Below are positions 12,086-20,849 of a stretch of DNA of 64,000 nt, piece by piece. The translations under genes and the position numbers were made by a program. Below the pieces are notes generated by a model that saw only the letters and a program-made list of their open reading frames with translations, did not search any database and was not told where the DNA came from. The first letter of the stretch is position 1, and each line of letters begins with the position of its first letter. The DNA comes from Kitasatospora sp. MMS16-BH015 (GTDB taxonomy: Bacteria; Actinomycetota; Actinomycetes; Streptomycetales; Streptomycetaceae): positions 1,798,001-1,862,000 of the forward strand of contig NZ_CP025394.1 of assembly GCF_002943525.1 (NCBI RefSeq), given 5' to 3'.

Positions 12086-13723
12086 ATGAGTGCCACTCTC
12101 GTTGTCAAGGATCTCAGCGCCGGCCACGGCGACCGCACCCTCTTCTCGGGGCTCGACCTGGTGGTCGCGCCGGGCGAGGTGATCGGGCTGGTCGGCGTCA
12201 ACGGCGCCGGCAAGTCGACGCTGCTGCGCCTGCTGGCCGGGCTGGACACGCCCGAGGCCGGTTCGCTCAAGCTCAGCCCGCCCACCGCGAACGTCGGCCA
12301 CCTGCCGCAGGAGCCCGAGCGGCGCGAGGGCGAGACGGTGCGGGCCTTCCTGGGCCGCCGCACCGGGGTCGCCGCCGCGCAGGCCGCGCTGGACGAGGCC
12401 ACCGAGGGCCTGGTCGAGGGCCGCCCCGGCGCGGACGACGCGTACGCGGTGAGCCTGGACCGCTGGCTCGAGCTGGGCGGCGCCGACCTGGACGAGCGGG
12501 CCGAGGAGGTGGCCGACCAGCTGGGCCTCAAGGTGAGCCTCGACCTGCCGATGACGGCGCTCTCCGGCGGTCAGGCGGCCCGGGCCGGGCTGGCCTCGCT
12601 GCTGCTCTCCCGGTACGACGTGTTCCTGCTCGACGAGCCCACCAACGACCTCGACCTGGACGGCCTGGAGCGGCTGGAGGCCTTCGTCAAGGGCCTGCGC
12701 GCGGGCACCGTGCTGATCAGCCACGACCGCGAGTTCCTGGCCCGTACGGTGACCAAGGTGCTGGAGCTCGACCTGGCCCAGCAGCAGGTCAACCTCTACG
12801 GCGGCGGCTACGAGTCGTACCTGGAGGAGCGGGCCACCGCCCGCCGGCACGCCCGCGAGGAGTACGAGGAGTACGCCGACACCAAGGCCGGCCTGGAGGC
12901 CCGGGCCCGGATGCAGCGCGGGTGGATGGAGAACGGCGTCCGCAACGCCCGCCGCAAGGGCGGCGACAACGACAAGATGGCCCGCGCCACCCGCCAGGAA
13001 TCCACCGAGAAGCAGGCCGCCAAGGCCCGGCAGACCCAGCGGATGATCGAGCGCCTCGACGTGGTCGACGAGCCGCGCAAGGAGTGGGAGCTGCGGATGG
13101 AGATCGCCACCGCGCCCCGCTCGGGCTCGGTGGTGGCCACGCTGCGGGCGGCCACCGCCAAGCGCGGCGAGTTCGCCTTCGGCCCGGTCGACCTCCAGCT
13201 CGACTGGGCGGACCGGGTGGCCATCACCGGGGCCAACGGCGCCGGCAAGTCCACCCTGCTGGCCGCCCTGCTCGGCCGGCTCGAACTCGACGGCGGCAGC
13301 GCCTCGTTGGGCTCCGGTGTGGTGGTCGGCGAGGTGGACCAGGCCCGTGGCCTCTTCTTGGGGGACGAGCCGCTGGCGGTGGCCTTCGGTGCGGCCGTGC
13401 CGGAGCTCTCCGAGGAGGAGGTCCGCACCCTGCTGGCCAAGTTCGGCCTCAAGGCGGTGCACGTGCTGCGCCCTGCGGCCACCCTCTCGCCGGGCGAGCG
13501 GACCAGGGCGGCGCTCGCCCTGCTCCAGGCCCGCGGGGTCAACCTGCTGGTGCTCGACGAGCCCACCAACCACCTCGACCTGCCCGCCATCGAGCAGCTG
13601 GAGTCGGCGCTCGCCTCGTACACCGGCACCCTGCTGCTGGTCACCCACGACCGGCGGATGCTGGACACCGTCACGGTGAACCGGCGCTGGGAGGTCGCGG
13701 GCGGCACCGTCCGGGAGAGCTGA
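12086..13723 (+). CDS. ABC-F family ATPase
   Basis: The 545-residue protein has duplicated ATP-binding cassettes without membrane segments: P-loops [12 protein letters not shown] and [11 protein letters not shown], and signature segments ALSGGQAARAGL and TLSPGERTRAA. In the second signature the consensus SGG is SPG. The D-loop regions LLDEPTNDLDLDGL and VLDEPTNHLDLPAI are intact. A long charged linker (roughly residues 245-330, rich in Arg/Glu/Lys) joins the two halves. The role should be in ribosome function, as for other ABC-F proteins. It is transcribed away from the neighbouring ABC-F gene, and their low similarity in the linker suggests distinct subfamilies rather than a recent duplication. 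Confidence 0.9.
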   Translation: MSATLVVKDLSAGHGDRTLFSGLDLVVAPGEVIGLVGVNGAGKSTLLRLLAGLDTPEAGSLKLSPPTANVGHLPQEPERREGETVRAFLGRRTGVAAAQAALDEATEGLVEGRPGADDAYAVSLDRWLELGGADLDERAEEVADQLGLKVSLDLPMTALSGGQAARAGLASLLLSRYDVFLLDEPTNDLDLDGLERLEAFVKGLRAGTVLISHDREFLARTVTKVLELDLAQQQVNLYGGGYESYLEERATARRHAREEYEEYADTKAGLEARARMQRGWMENGVRNARRKGGDNDKMARATRQESTEKQAAKARQTQRMIERLDVVDEPRKEWELRMEIATAPRSGSVVATLRAATAKRGEFAFGPVDLQLDWADRVAITGANGAGKSTLLAALLGRLELDGGSASLGSGVVVGEVDQARGLFLGDEPLAVAFGAAVPELSEEEVRTLLAKFGLKAVHVLRPAATLSPGERTRAALALLQARGVNLLVLDEPTNHLDLPAIEQLESALASYTGTLLLVTHDRRMLDTVTVNRRWEVAGGTVRES

Positions 13724-13741
13724 CGCCGTAGGCGGCGGCCC

Positions 13742-13757
13742 AGTGGTCTGGTCCAAT
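13742..13757. promoter_or_regulatory. Dre-like (DasR-type) palindrome upstream of the nitroreductase gene
   Basis: AGTGGTCTGGTCCAAT matches the DasR consensus AGTGGTCTAGACCACT at 13 of 16 positions. Its core TGGTCTGGTCCA differs by one base from the core upstream of the chitinase in this window. It lies 44 bp before the nitroreductase start. DasR is the GntR-type N-acetylglucosamine-responsive regulator. Control of this gene by DasR is inferred. Confidence 0.4.
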
Positions 13758-13801
13758 CGGGCCATACCGCCGGGCCGCCGCGCTGTGCTCTGCTGTGGGC
13801 C

Positions 13802-14470
13802 ATGAGTGCAACCGACAGCGCGGGACACCCCACCGTGCCGCTGAGCCCGATGACCGTGCCCGCCGACCAGGCGCTGGCCCGCAGCGAGGCCTTCCACCGG
13901 GTGATGGCCCAGCGCCGCACCGTCCGCGACTACGCCACCACCCCGCTGCCCGAGGGGGTGATCGAGAGCGCGATCCGCACCGCCGCCACCGCGCCCAGCG
14001 GCGCGCACGTGCAGCCCTGGCGGTTCGTGGTGATCACCGACCCGGAGCGCAAGCGGCGGCTGCGCGAGGCCGCCGAGGCGGAGGAGCGGGAGTTCTACGC
14101 GCACCGGGCCTCCGAGGAGTGGCTGGCCGCGCTGGCGCCGATCGGCACCGACTGGCGCAAGCCCTTCCTGGAGGACGCGCCCGCCGTGATCGTGGTCTTC
14201 GAGGTGCACAAGGGCCCGGACTCGCCGCGCCCGTACTACACCAAGGAGTCGGTGGGCATCGCCGTCGGCCTGCTGCTCGCCTCGCTGCACCAGGCCGGCC
14301 TGGCCACCCTCACCCACACCCCGAGCCCGATGAAGTTCCTCAACGAGGTCTGCGACCGCCCGGCCGAGGAGCGCGCCGCGTACGTCATCCCGGTGGGCTA
14401 CCCGGCCGCCGACGCACGGGTGCCGGACTTGCACCGGAAGGGACTTGACGAGGTCTTGGTCCGCCTCTGA
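13802..14470 (+). CDS. Nitroreductase-family FMN oxidoreductase
   Basis: The 222-residue protein shows the nitroreductase fold signature: FHRVMAQRRTVRDYATTPLP with the FMN-contacting Arg pair, then TAATAPSGAHVQPWRFVVI, and later KESVGIAVGLLLASLHQAGL. Similarity is closest to the BluB/iodotyrosine deiodinase-like branch. The C-terminal loop PVGYPAADARVPDL is also typical. The physiological substrate is unknown. It stands alone between the ABC-F gene and an acetyltransferase, with a dre-like palindrome upstream. Confidence 0.85.
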   Translation: MSATDSAGHPTVPLSPMTVPADQALARSEAFHRVMAQRRTVRDYATTPLPEGVIESAIRTAATAPSGAHVQPWRFVVITDPERKRRLREAAEAEEREFYAHRASEEWLAALAPIGTDWRKPFLEDAPAVIVVFEVHKGPDSPRPYYTKESVGIAVGLLLASLHQAGLATLTHTPSPMKFLNEVCDRPAEERAAYVIPVGYPAADARVPDLHRKGLDEVLVRL

Positions 14471-14557
14471 CCGTTCCGTCCCGGTCTGGGACGATCCGGC
14501 CCGCCCCGGCTCGAAAGCCGTTGATCAGGCGGCTGACCAGGCACGATAATCCCAGCC

Positions 14558-15130
14558 ATGAGTCACAGCACCGAGGACCCCGCCACCGTCGTCCGCCCGC
14601 CCGAGCAGATCGCGCTCCGCAACGGGGTGTCGCTCCGCCGCCGGGCGGCCGGCGACGCCGAGCCGCTCAACGCCGCCGTCGCCGGCAACCTGGCGCACCT
14701 GCACCCGTGGATGCCCTGGGCCGGCGCCAAGCCGACGCTGGAGCACACCACGGCGATGGTCGACGAGGGCATCGCGCTCTGGGAGACGGGCACCGACTTC
14801 ATGTACCTGGCCTGGTCGGAGCAGGCGCCCGGCGAGGTGATCGGCGCCTTCGGCCTGCACGGCCGGGTCGGCGCGGGCGCGCTGGAGATCGGGTACTGGG
14901 TGGCCGAGGCCCACACCGGCAAGGGCGTGGCCACCGACTGCGCCCGCGCACTGACCGAGGCCGCGCTCGCGCTGCCGCAGATCGAGCGGGTCGAGATCCA
15001 CTGCGACACCGCCAACCTGGCCAGCTCCGCCGTGCCGCGCAAGCTCGGCTACCGACTGGCCGAGGTGCGCGAGACCACGCCCTCGGCCCCGGCCGAGAGC
15101 GGCAAGCTGGAGATCTGGGTCACCCCGTAA
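14558..15130 (+). CDS. GNAT acetyltransferase, RimJ/RimL-like
   Basis: The 190-residue protein carries the acetyl-CoA binding region of GNAT enzymes (GYWVAEAHTGKGVATDCARA) and the late RimJ/RimL-type segment IEIHCDTANLASSAVPRKLGY. Members acetylate N-terminal amines of proteins or small molecules; the substrate cannot be predicted. The start ATG is at the expected distance from the LRNGVSLRRRAAGDAEPL segment that opens the domain. The gene ends in a strong hairpin shared with the convergent aldo/keto reductase gene. Confidence 0.85.
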   Translation: MSHSTEDPATVVRPPEQIALRNGVSLRRRAAGDAEPLNAAVAGNLAHLHPWMPWAGAKPTLEHTTAMVDEGIALWETGTDFMYLAWSEQAPGEVIGAFGLHGRVGAGALEIGYWVAEAHTGKGVATDCARALTEAALALPQIERVEIHCDTANLASSAVPRKLGYRLAEVRETTPSAPAESGKLEIWVTP

Positions 15131-15153
15131 CACCCCTGTGGGACAAGAGCCGC

Positions 15154-15185
15154 GTGGGGCAGGGCCGGTACCGGTCCTGCCCCAC
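15154..15185. terminator. Bidirectional hairpin between convergent genes
   Basis: A 15-bp stem with one G-T wobble starts GTGGGGCAGG and returns CCTGCCCCAC around a minimal loop at GGTACC. It lies 23 bp after the acetyltransferase stop and 10 bp after the end of the convergent aldo/keto reductase gene, so it can serve both. There is no T-tract, as is common in streptomycetes. Confidence 0.7.
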
Positions 15186-15195
15186 ACGTACTCAC

Positions 15196-16152
<957 letters not shown>

Positions 16153-16241
16153 CGCCGTTGTTCTCCGCTCGCTCGATCGGCCGTTGCCGGAGTCCACTCT
16201 GTCGGTTGGAGTGCACTCCAGGTCAAGCCGACCCGCGCGGG

Positions 16242-16994
16242 TCAGTGCTTGGGCGGCGTCGGGTACAGGCTGGCCAGCGGGTTGAAGAAGACCTTCGCCG
16301 GCAGGCAGGAGGGCCCGGGAGCCTTCATCAGCCCGGTGTGCGACTCACCCAGCTTGTGGGCAGGTGTGGTCTTGATCTCCGGCAGGTAGATGAACAGCTC
16401 CTGCCCGGCCGGGATACGGCCGCGGAGCACGGTGAGCACGCTCTTGGTGCCCTGGGTCTCGATCGTCCACCCGTTGTCGGTGAGGAAGTCACCGGTGAGG
16501 GCCGAGGTGTCACGGTCCGGAACGTCGGGCTCCTTCTCCTTGCAGCCGAACTCGCCGGGGTAGACCCGGGCCGGTACGCCCGCCCGGTCGAGGTCGCGCT
16601 GGAGCTGGTCGGGGTCCACGCCCTTCTGCTCGTCGAACATGGTGAGCGTGAGCCGGTCGGCCTTGCTCTCCAACGTGTACCCCACGTTGGAGATGGTCCC
16701 CAGCTGCGCCTGCGTCGGTGCCTTGGCGATGGCGGGCGTCGAGGCAGGTCCGGCGTTCGGGACCAGGGCTACGGCGGCCGCACCGGCGGCCACCACGGCC
16801 GGGAGGGCGATCTTGAGGACCAGGCGACGGCGGTGCGGGGTGCGGGTGCGCTGCTCGTGCACGGTGTCCATCAGGTGTTCCTTCAGCAGGAGGTGACGGC
16901 GCGGGGAGAGCTCCGGGGCCGCCGCACTGGGCAGCAGCCGGGCCAGCTCCGCACGCTCGGCCCGCTCGGACCGGGGGTCGGGGTCGGCAGTCAT
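16242..16994 (-). CDS. Single-pass membrane protein partnered with an ECF sigma factor (CU044_5270-like)
   Basis: The 250-residue protein has a charged cytoplasmic N-terminus and one transmembrane helix at about residues 58-78 (VLKIALPAVVAAGAAAVAL). An external domain of about 170 residues follows. It overlaps the ECF sigma gene by 4 bp (ATGA), so the two are translationally coupled. By position it could be an anti-sigma factor, but I see no zinc-binding HxxxCxxC motif. It looks more like the family of exported proteins often encoded next to such sigma factors. Its function is open. Confidence 0.7.
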   Translation of the reverse strand: MTADPDPRSERAERAELARLLPSAAAPELSPRRHLLLKEHLMDTVHEQRTRTPHRRRLVLKIALPAVVAAGAAAVALVPNAGPASTPAIAKAPTQAQLGTISNVGYTLESKADRLTLTMFDEQKGVDPDQLQRDLDRAGVPARVYPGEFGCKEKEPDVPDRDTSALTGDFLTDNGWTIETQGTKSVLTVLRGRIPAGQELFIYLPEIKTTPAHKLGESHTGLMKAPGPSCLPAKVFFNPLASLYPTPPKH

Positions 16995-17677
16995 CGGATC
17001 GTCTCCTTGGTCGGCCGGACCGCGACTGTGCGGTCATCAGTTACCTGTCCGTGGGCGCCGGGGCGTTGCAGTCTTTCTTCCGGGCTCGGTCCCGCCTCGG
17101 GGGCGAGGGCCGCGCCCCTGGTGGCACGGGCCGCCGCGAGCTCCTTCTCGGTGAGGTCGCGCAGCCGGGCGCGGGCCCGGGAGAGCCGCGAGCGGATGGT
17201 GCCGACCGGCTTGCCGAGCGCCTCGGCCACCGCCGCGTGGTCCAGCCCCTCCCAGACGCAGAGCGCGAAGACCTCCCGCTCGGCCGGCTTCAACCGCGCC
17301 AACGCGGCCTTGGCAGCGGCGAGTTGCTCCGCATCGGCCATCCGCGCGGTCAACTCCACCGCGATGTCCGGCAGGCTCTCGCGCGGCGGCAGCTTGGCCA
17401 TCGCCTCCCGGTGACGGCGGGCCGCCCGGCGGGTGTTGCGGATGACGTTGGTCGCGATGCCGAGCAGCCAGGGCCGCAGGCTCTCTCCCTCCGGATCGAC
17501 CTTGGCGCGCAGCCGCCAGGCCTCCAGGAAGGTCAGCGAGACCACGTCCTCGGCCACCGCCCACTCACCGGTCATCCGCAGCGCGTGCCGGTGCACGGCC
17601 TGGGCGTGCTCCTCGAAGAGCTGCCCGTAGGCCACCGCGTCGCCGGCCCGGATCCGGGCTCTTGTCGTTGTCTCCAC
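16991..17677 (-). CDS. RNA polymerase sigma factor, ECF type (sigma-70 family)
   Basis: The 228-residue protein has region 2 (YGQLFEEHAQAVHRHALRMT and the adjacent DVVSLTFLEAWR) and region 4 (LKPAEREVFALCVWEGLDHA followed by GTIRSRLSRARARLRDL). It directs RNA polymerase to a specific promoter set in response to an unknown signal. The C-terminus after region 4 is about 50 residues of low-complexity extension. The GTG at 17677 gives an N-terminus right at the start of region 2 and was preferred to an upstream in-frame ATG. It is cotranscribed with the membrane protein gene downstream. Confidence 0.88.
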   Translation of the reverse strand: METTTRARIRAGDAVAYGQLFEEHAQAVHRHALRMTGEWAVAEDVVSLTFLEAWRLRAKVDPEGESLRPWLLGIATNVIRNTRRAARRHREAMAKLPPRESLPDIAVELTARMADAEQLAAAKAALARLKPAEREVFALCVWEGLDHAAVAEALGKPVGTIRSRLSRARARLRDLTEKELAAARATRGAALAPEAGPSPEERLQRPGAHGQVTDDRTVAVRPTKETIR

Positions 17678-17763
17678 GTCTGTACCTGTCCGACCGCGCC
17701 GGGCCGTTGCCGTGACCTGCCTCACACCCGCGCCAGGGAGCACGGCCCCCGATCGGGGCACCC

Positions 17764-18690
17764 CTACCCGAGGTCGCTGACCAGACCGTTCTCCAGCCCG
17801 ATCGCCAGCCCGTTCGCCAGTTCTTCGGCCAGGCGGGCCGCCCGGCCGCGCCGGCGGCGGGCCAGGGCCAGGCCGAGGTGGCGGCGCGGGGCCGGCTCGG
17901 CCAGCGGGCGGACGGCCAGCTCCGGGTCGCCGGTCAGGCCGATCTCGGGGATCAGCGCGATGCCGACCCCGGCGCCGACCAGGGCCTGGGCGAAGGCGTA
18001 GTCGGTGGCCGTGCAGGAGATCCGCAGCTCGACCCCGACCAGGGCGCCGTGCCGGGCCAGCTGCCCGGCCGACTTGTGGCAGCCCAGGATCCAGCGCTGG
18101 TCGGCGAGTTCGGCCAGGTGCAGCGGCTCCGCCCGGCCCGCGGCGGGGTGCCCGTTCGGCAGCACCACCCGCAGCGGGTCCTCCCCCAGCGGCGTCCAGT
18201 CCAGGCCCGAGCGGTCGCCGGGCCGGGCGGGCGGCGGGCCGTCCAGGTGGTAGGCCAGCGCGAGGTCGGCCCGGCCCTCCCGGACGGCGGGCAGGCTCTC
18301 CTCGGGCTCCGCCTCCAGGATGGTCAGCTCCACCTCCGGGTGCGCGGCCACGAAGGCGGCCAGTGCCCCGGGCAGCAGCCGCCGGCCGCCGCTGGCGAAG
18401 GTGGCCACGGTGAGCGCCGTCCGCTCGGCCGTCAGCCGGGTCACCCGCTGCTGGGTGTCGGCGAGTTCGGCGGCGATCGCCTCGGCCGCCTCCACCAGCA
18501 GCCGCCCCGCATCGGTCAGCGTGACCCCCCGGGTGGACCGCTCGACCACCGGCGCACCCAGGCTCCGCTCCAGCGCGGCCACCTGCTGCGAGACGGCCGA
18601 AGGCGTGCAGCGCAGGGCGAGCGCGGCCTGGTTGAAGCTGCCCCGGCGCGCCACCTCGCGGAGCACCGCGAGCCGCTGGACGTCGATCAC
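17764..18690 (-). CDS. LysR-family transcriptional regulator
   Basis: The 308-residue protein has an N-terminal winged helix (LAVLREVARRGSFNQAALAL and PSAVSQQVAALERSLG) and a substrate-binding domain with RADLALAYHLDG and the VGAGVGIALIPEIGL segment. The GTG at 18690 was chosen because GGGGAG lies 3 bp upstream and the protein then starts at IDVQRLAVLREV. The frame is open for 40 further codons upstream. It is divergent from the epimerase/aldo-keto reductase operon, the usual arrangement for a LysR regulator controlling the facing genes. A CTGTCGACAG palindrome lies 9 bp before its start, at 18699-18708. Confidence 0.9.
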   Translation of the reverse strand: MIDVQRLAVLREVARRGSFNQAALALRCTPSAVSQQVAALERSLGAPVVERSTRGVTLTDAGRLLVEAAEAIAAELADTQQRVTRLTAERTALTVATFASGGRRLLPGALAAFVAAHPEVELTILEAEPEESLPAVREGRADLALAYHLDGPPPARPGDRSGLDWTPLGEDPLRVVLPNGHPAAGRAEPLHLAELADQRWILGCHKSAGQLARHGALVGVELRISCTATDYAFAQALVGAGVGIALIPEIGLTGDPELAVRPLAEPAPRRHLGLALARRRRGRAARLAEELANGLAIGLENGLVSDLG

Positions 18691-18808
18691 GTTCTCCCCT
18701 GTCGACAGTTCTGCTGATGACCTGACCGTCAGCTCGACACTACCGCTGTCGTCCGGCTCCCGGCAGGCTGATACCGAAAACGACACCGGAACGGAGAGGA
18801 CCACGACC

Positions 18809-19768
18809 ATGGACGTGTGCGTGATCGGCGGCAGCCGCTACTTCGGACGACGGCTGATCGAGCTGCTGCGGGACGCGGGCGCGGCGGTGACCGTGATCAA
18901 CAGGGGCTCGACCCCGGCCCCGCCCGGCGTCACCCACCTGCGCTCCGACCGCAACGACGAGGCCGCCCTGCGGGCCGCCCTCGGCGACCGCCGCTTCGAC
19001 GTGGTGATCGACCAGGTCTGCTACACGCCCGTCCAGGCCGCCATCGCCGCCCGGGTCTTCGCCGGCCGCACCCCGCGCTACCTGCTGACCTCCACCGTCG
19101 AGGTCTACGCGGAGCTCGGCCGCCCCGGCGGCCCGGCCCTCCCGGAGTCGGCCTTCGACCCGACCACCTGGCCGGTCGACCTCGAACTCCCCTGGAGCGA
19201 CCCCGAGTTCTGCGGAGACCACTACGGCGAGGGCAAGCGCCAGGCGGAGGCCCTGCTGACCCGACTGGCCCCCTTCGAGCTGGTCACCGTCCGGACCGCC
19301 CATGTGCTCGGCGGCGCCGACTTCACCGGCCGCCTCGCCCACTACGTGGAGCGGATCGGGCAGGGCCACCCGGTGGCCGTCCACCCCGAGCCCCAGCCCG
19401 CCACCTTCGTCCACGCCCCGGAGATCGCCGCCTTCCTGGCCTGGGCCGCCACCGCCGCGTTCACCGGCCCGGTCAACGCGGCCTCCCCCGACCCGCTGGA
19501 CGCACGGGAGTTGAGCACGGTGGTGGGCCGAGTCCTCGGCGCCGAACCCCGGCTCACGGTGCCCCCGACCCCGCCCTCGGACCCGACCCCGACCTCAGCC
19601 TCGACCGCGACCCCGGCCTCGGCCTCGGCCTCGGCCGACGAGGAGCTCTCCCCCTTCTCCTTCGAGCACTGCTACGCGATGGACACCACCCGCGCCGCCG
19701 AGCTCGGCTTCACCTTCACCCCGGCCGCCACCTGGCTGCCGCTCGCCGTCCGGGAGCTCCACGCATGA
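18809..19768 (+). CDS. NAD-dependent epimerase/dehydratase-like protein
   Basis: The 319-residue protein opens with an atypical dinucleotide-binding loop (VIGGSRYFGRRLIELL) of the extended short-chain dehydrogenase type. It has the catalytic TSTVEVY and YGEGK (YxxxK) segments. It resembles the group of sugar-nucleotide epimerase-like reductases often called NAD-dependent epimerases. A stretch of about 30 Pro/Ser/Thr/Ala residues (around 255-285) looks like an inserted linker before the final C-terminal helix. The stop overlaps the start of the next gene (ATGA). It is probably controlled by the divergent LysR regulator. The substrate is unknown. Confidence 0.8.
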   Translation: MDVCVIGGSRYFGRRLIELLRDAGAAVTVINRGSTPAPPGVTHLRSDRNDEAALRAALGDRRFDVVIDQVCYTPVQAAIAARVFAGRTPRYLLTSTVEVYAELGRPGGPALPESAFDPTTWPVDLELPWSDPEFCGDHYGEGKRQAEALLTRLAPFELVTVRTAHVLGGADFTGRLAHYVERIGQGHPVAVHPEPQPATFVHAPEIAAFLAWAATAAFTGPVNAASPDPLDARELSTVVGRVLGAEPRLTVPPTPPSDPTPTSASTATPASASASADEELSPFSFEHCYAMDTTRAAELGFTFTPAATWLPLAVRELHA

Positions 19769-20652
19769 CCACCCCGACTCCCCTCCCCCGCCGCATCGGT
19801 GAGCTCGCCGTCGGCCCGATCGGCCTCGGCGCGATGCCGCTCTCCGTGGAGGGCCGCCCGGACGAGGCACAGGCGATCGCCACCGTCCACGCCGCGCTCG
19901 ACGCGGGCGTGCGGCTGATCGACACCGCCGACTCCTTCCACTGGCACGCCGAGGAACTCGGCCACAACGAAAGGCTGATCGCCCGCGCACTGGCCGCCTA
20001 CGGCAGCGGCGCGCGGGAGGTACTGGTGGCCACCAAGGGCGGCCGGGGCCGTCCCGGCGACGGGTCCTGGACGGTGGACGGCCGTCCGTCCCACCTGCGC
20101 CGGGCGGCCCAGGCCTCGGCCGCCCGCCTCGGGGTCGAGGCGATCGACCTCTACCAGCTGCACAAGCCGGACCCGGCCGTCCCCTTCGCCGAATCCGTCG
20201 GCGCGCTGCTCGAACTGGCCGAGGTCGGCACCATCCGGGCGGTGGGCCTCTCCAACGTGGACGGCGCGCAGATCCGGACGGCCCACGCGCTGCTCGGCCC
20301 CCGGCTGGTCTCGGTCCAGAACCGCTACTCCCCCGCCCACCGGGCCAGCCGGGACACGCTCGACCTGTGCACCGAACTCGGCCTGGCCTTCCTCCCCTGG
20401 AGCCCGCTCGGCGGCATCTCGCCGAGCGCCGTGGAAGACCCGGGCGCCGCCGCGCCACCCGCCGACACCCCGTTCCACACCGTGGCCCGCGCCCGCGGCG
20501 TCAGCCCCCAGCAGGTCTGCCTCGCCTGGCACCTGGCCCAGTCACCCGTGGTGATCCCGATCCCTGGCGCCCGCCGGCCGGCCTCCGCGCGGGATTCGGC
20601 AGCGGCCGCCGGGCTCGTCCTCGACAGCACGGAACTGGCCGCGCTGGGCTGA
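19765..20652 (+). CDS. Aldo/keto reductase with Tyr-to-Phe change at the catalytic site
   Basis: The 295-residue barrel protein is translationally coupled to the epimerase-like gene. It has the barrel landmarks: the aspartate in LIDTADSFHWHAEELGHNE, the lysine in VATKGGRG, and the histidine in LYQLHKPDP. The C-terminal cofactor region is VVIPIPGARRPASARD. Where aldo/keto reductases have the proton-donating tyrosine (DxADxY) this protein has phenylalanine. That would impair the standard mechanism unless another group substitutes. It probably acts with the preceding gene product on the same substrate. Confidence 0.85.
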   Translation: MTTPTPLPRRIGELAVGPIGLGAMPLSVEGRPDEAQAIATVHAALDAGVRLIDTADSFHWHAEELGHNERLIARALAAYGSGAREVLVATKGGRGRPGDGSWTVDGRPSHLRRAAQASAARLGVEAIDLYQLHKPDPAVPFAESVGALLELAEVGTIRAVGLSNVDGAQIRTAHALLGPRLVSVQNRYSPAHRASRDTLDLCTELGLAFLPWSPLGGISPSAVEDPGAAAPPADTPFHTVARARGVSPQQVCLAWHLAQSPVVIPIPGARRPASARDSAAAAGLVLDSTELAALG

Positions 20653-20721
20653 TCCCTCCGAGGTCAAGGGTCGGGCAAGGGTGGTCAACCTTAACCAGGG
20701 GCTAAACCAGCGGTGGAGTGC

Positions 20722-20750
20722 TTGACGTGTGCACTTGGTCTAGTCCATTT
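20722..20750 (+). promoter_or_regulatory. Chitinase promoter with DasR (dre) operator
   Basis: A -35-like TTGACG lies at 20722-20727. The palindromic site CTTGGTCTAGTCCATT covers 20734-20749 and overlaps the region where the -10 would lie. Its core TGGTCTAGTCCA differs by a single base from the DasR consensus core TGGTCTAGACCA. Chitinase genes of streptomycetes are classic DasR targets, derepressed by chitin breakdown products. The position, about 100 bp before the chitinase start, fits this control. Confidence 0.75.
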
Positions 20751-20849
20751 TGAAGTCACGGCGACGCGGCCCGACCTGACGCTGATTCAGCCGTGCCGCG
20801 TGCCACCACCCCCACCACCCCCACAGCACGTCCCGAGAGGCAACCCCAC

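Noticed and set aside
16242..17677. Classical zinc anti-sigma factor next to the ECF sigma gene
   Set aside because: The partner has one membrane helix but no HxxxCxxC motif, so I did not call it an anti-sigma factor outright.
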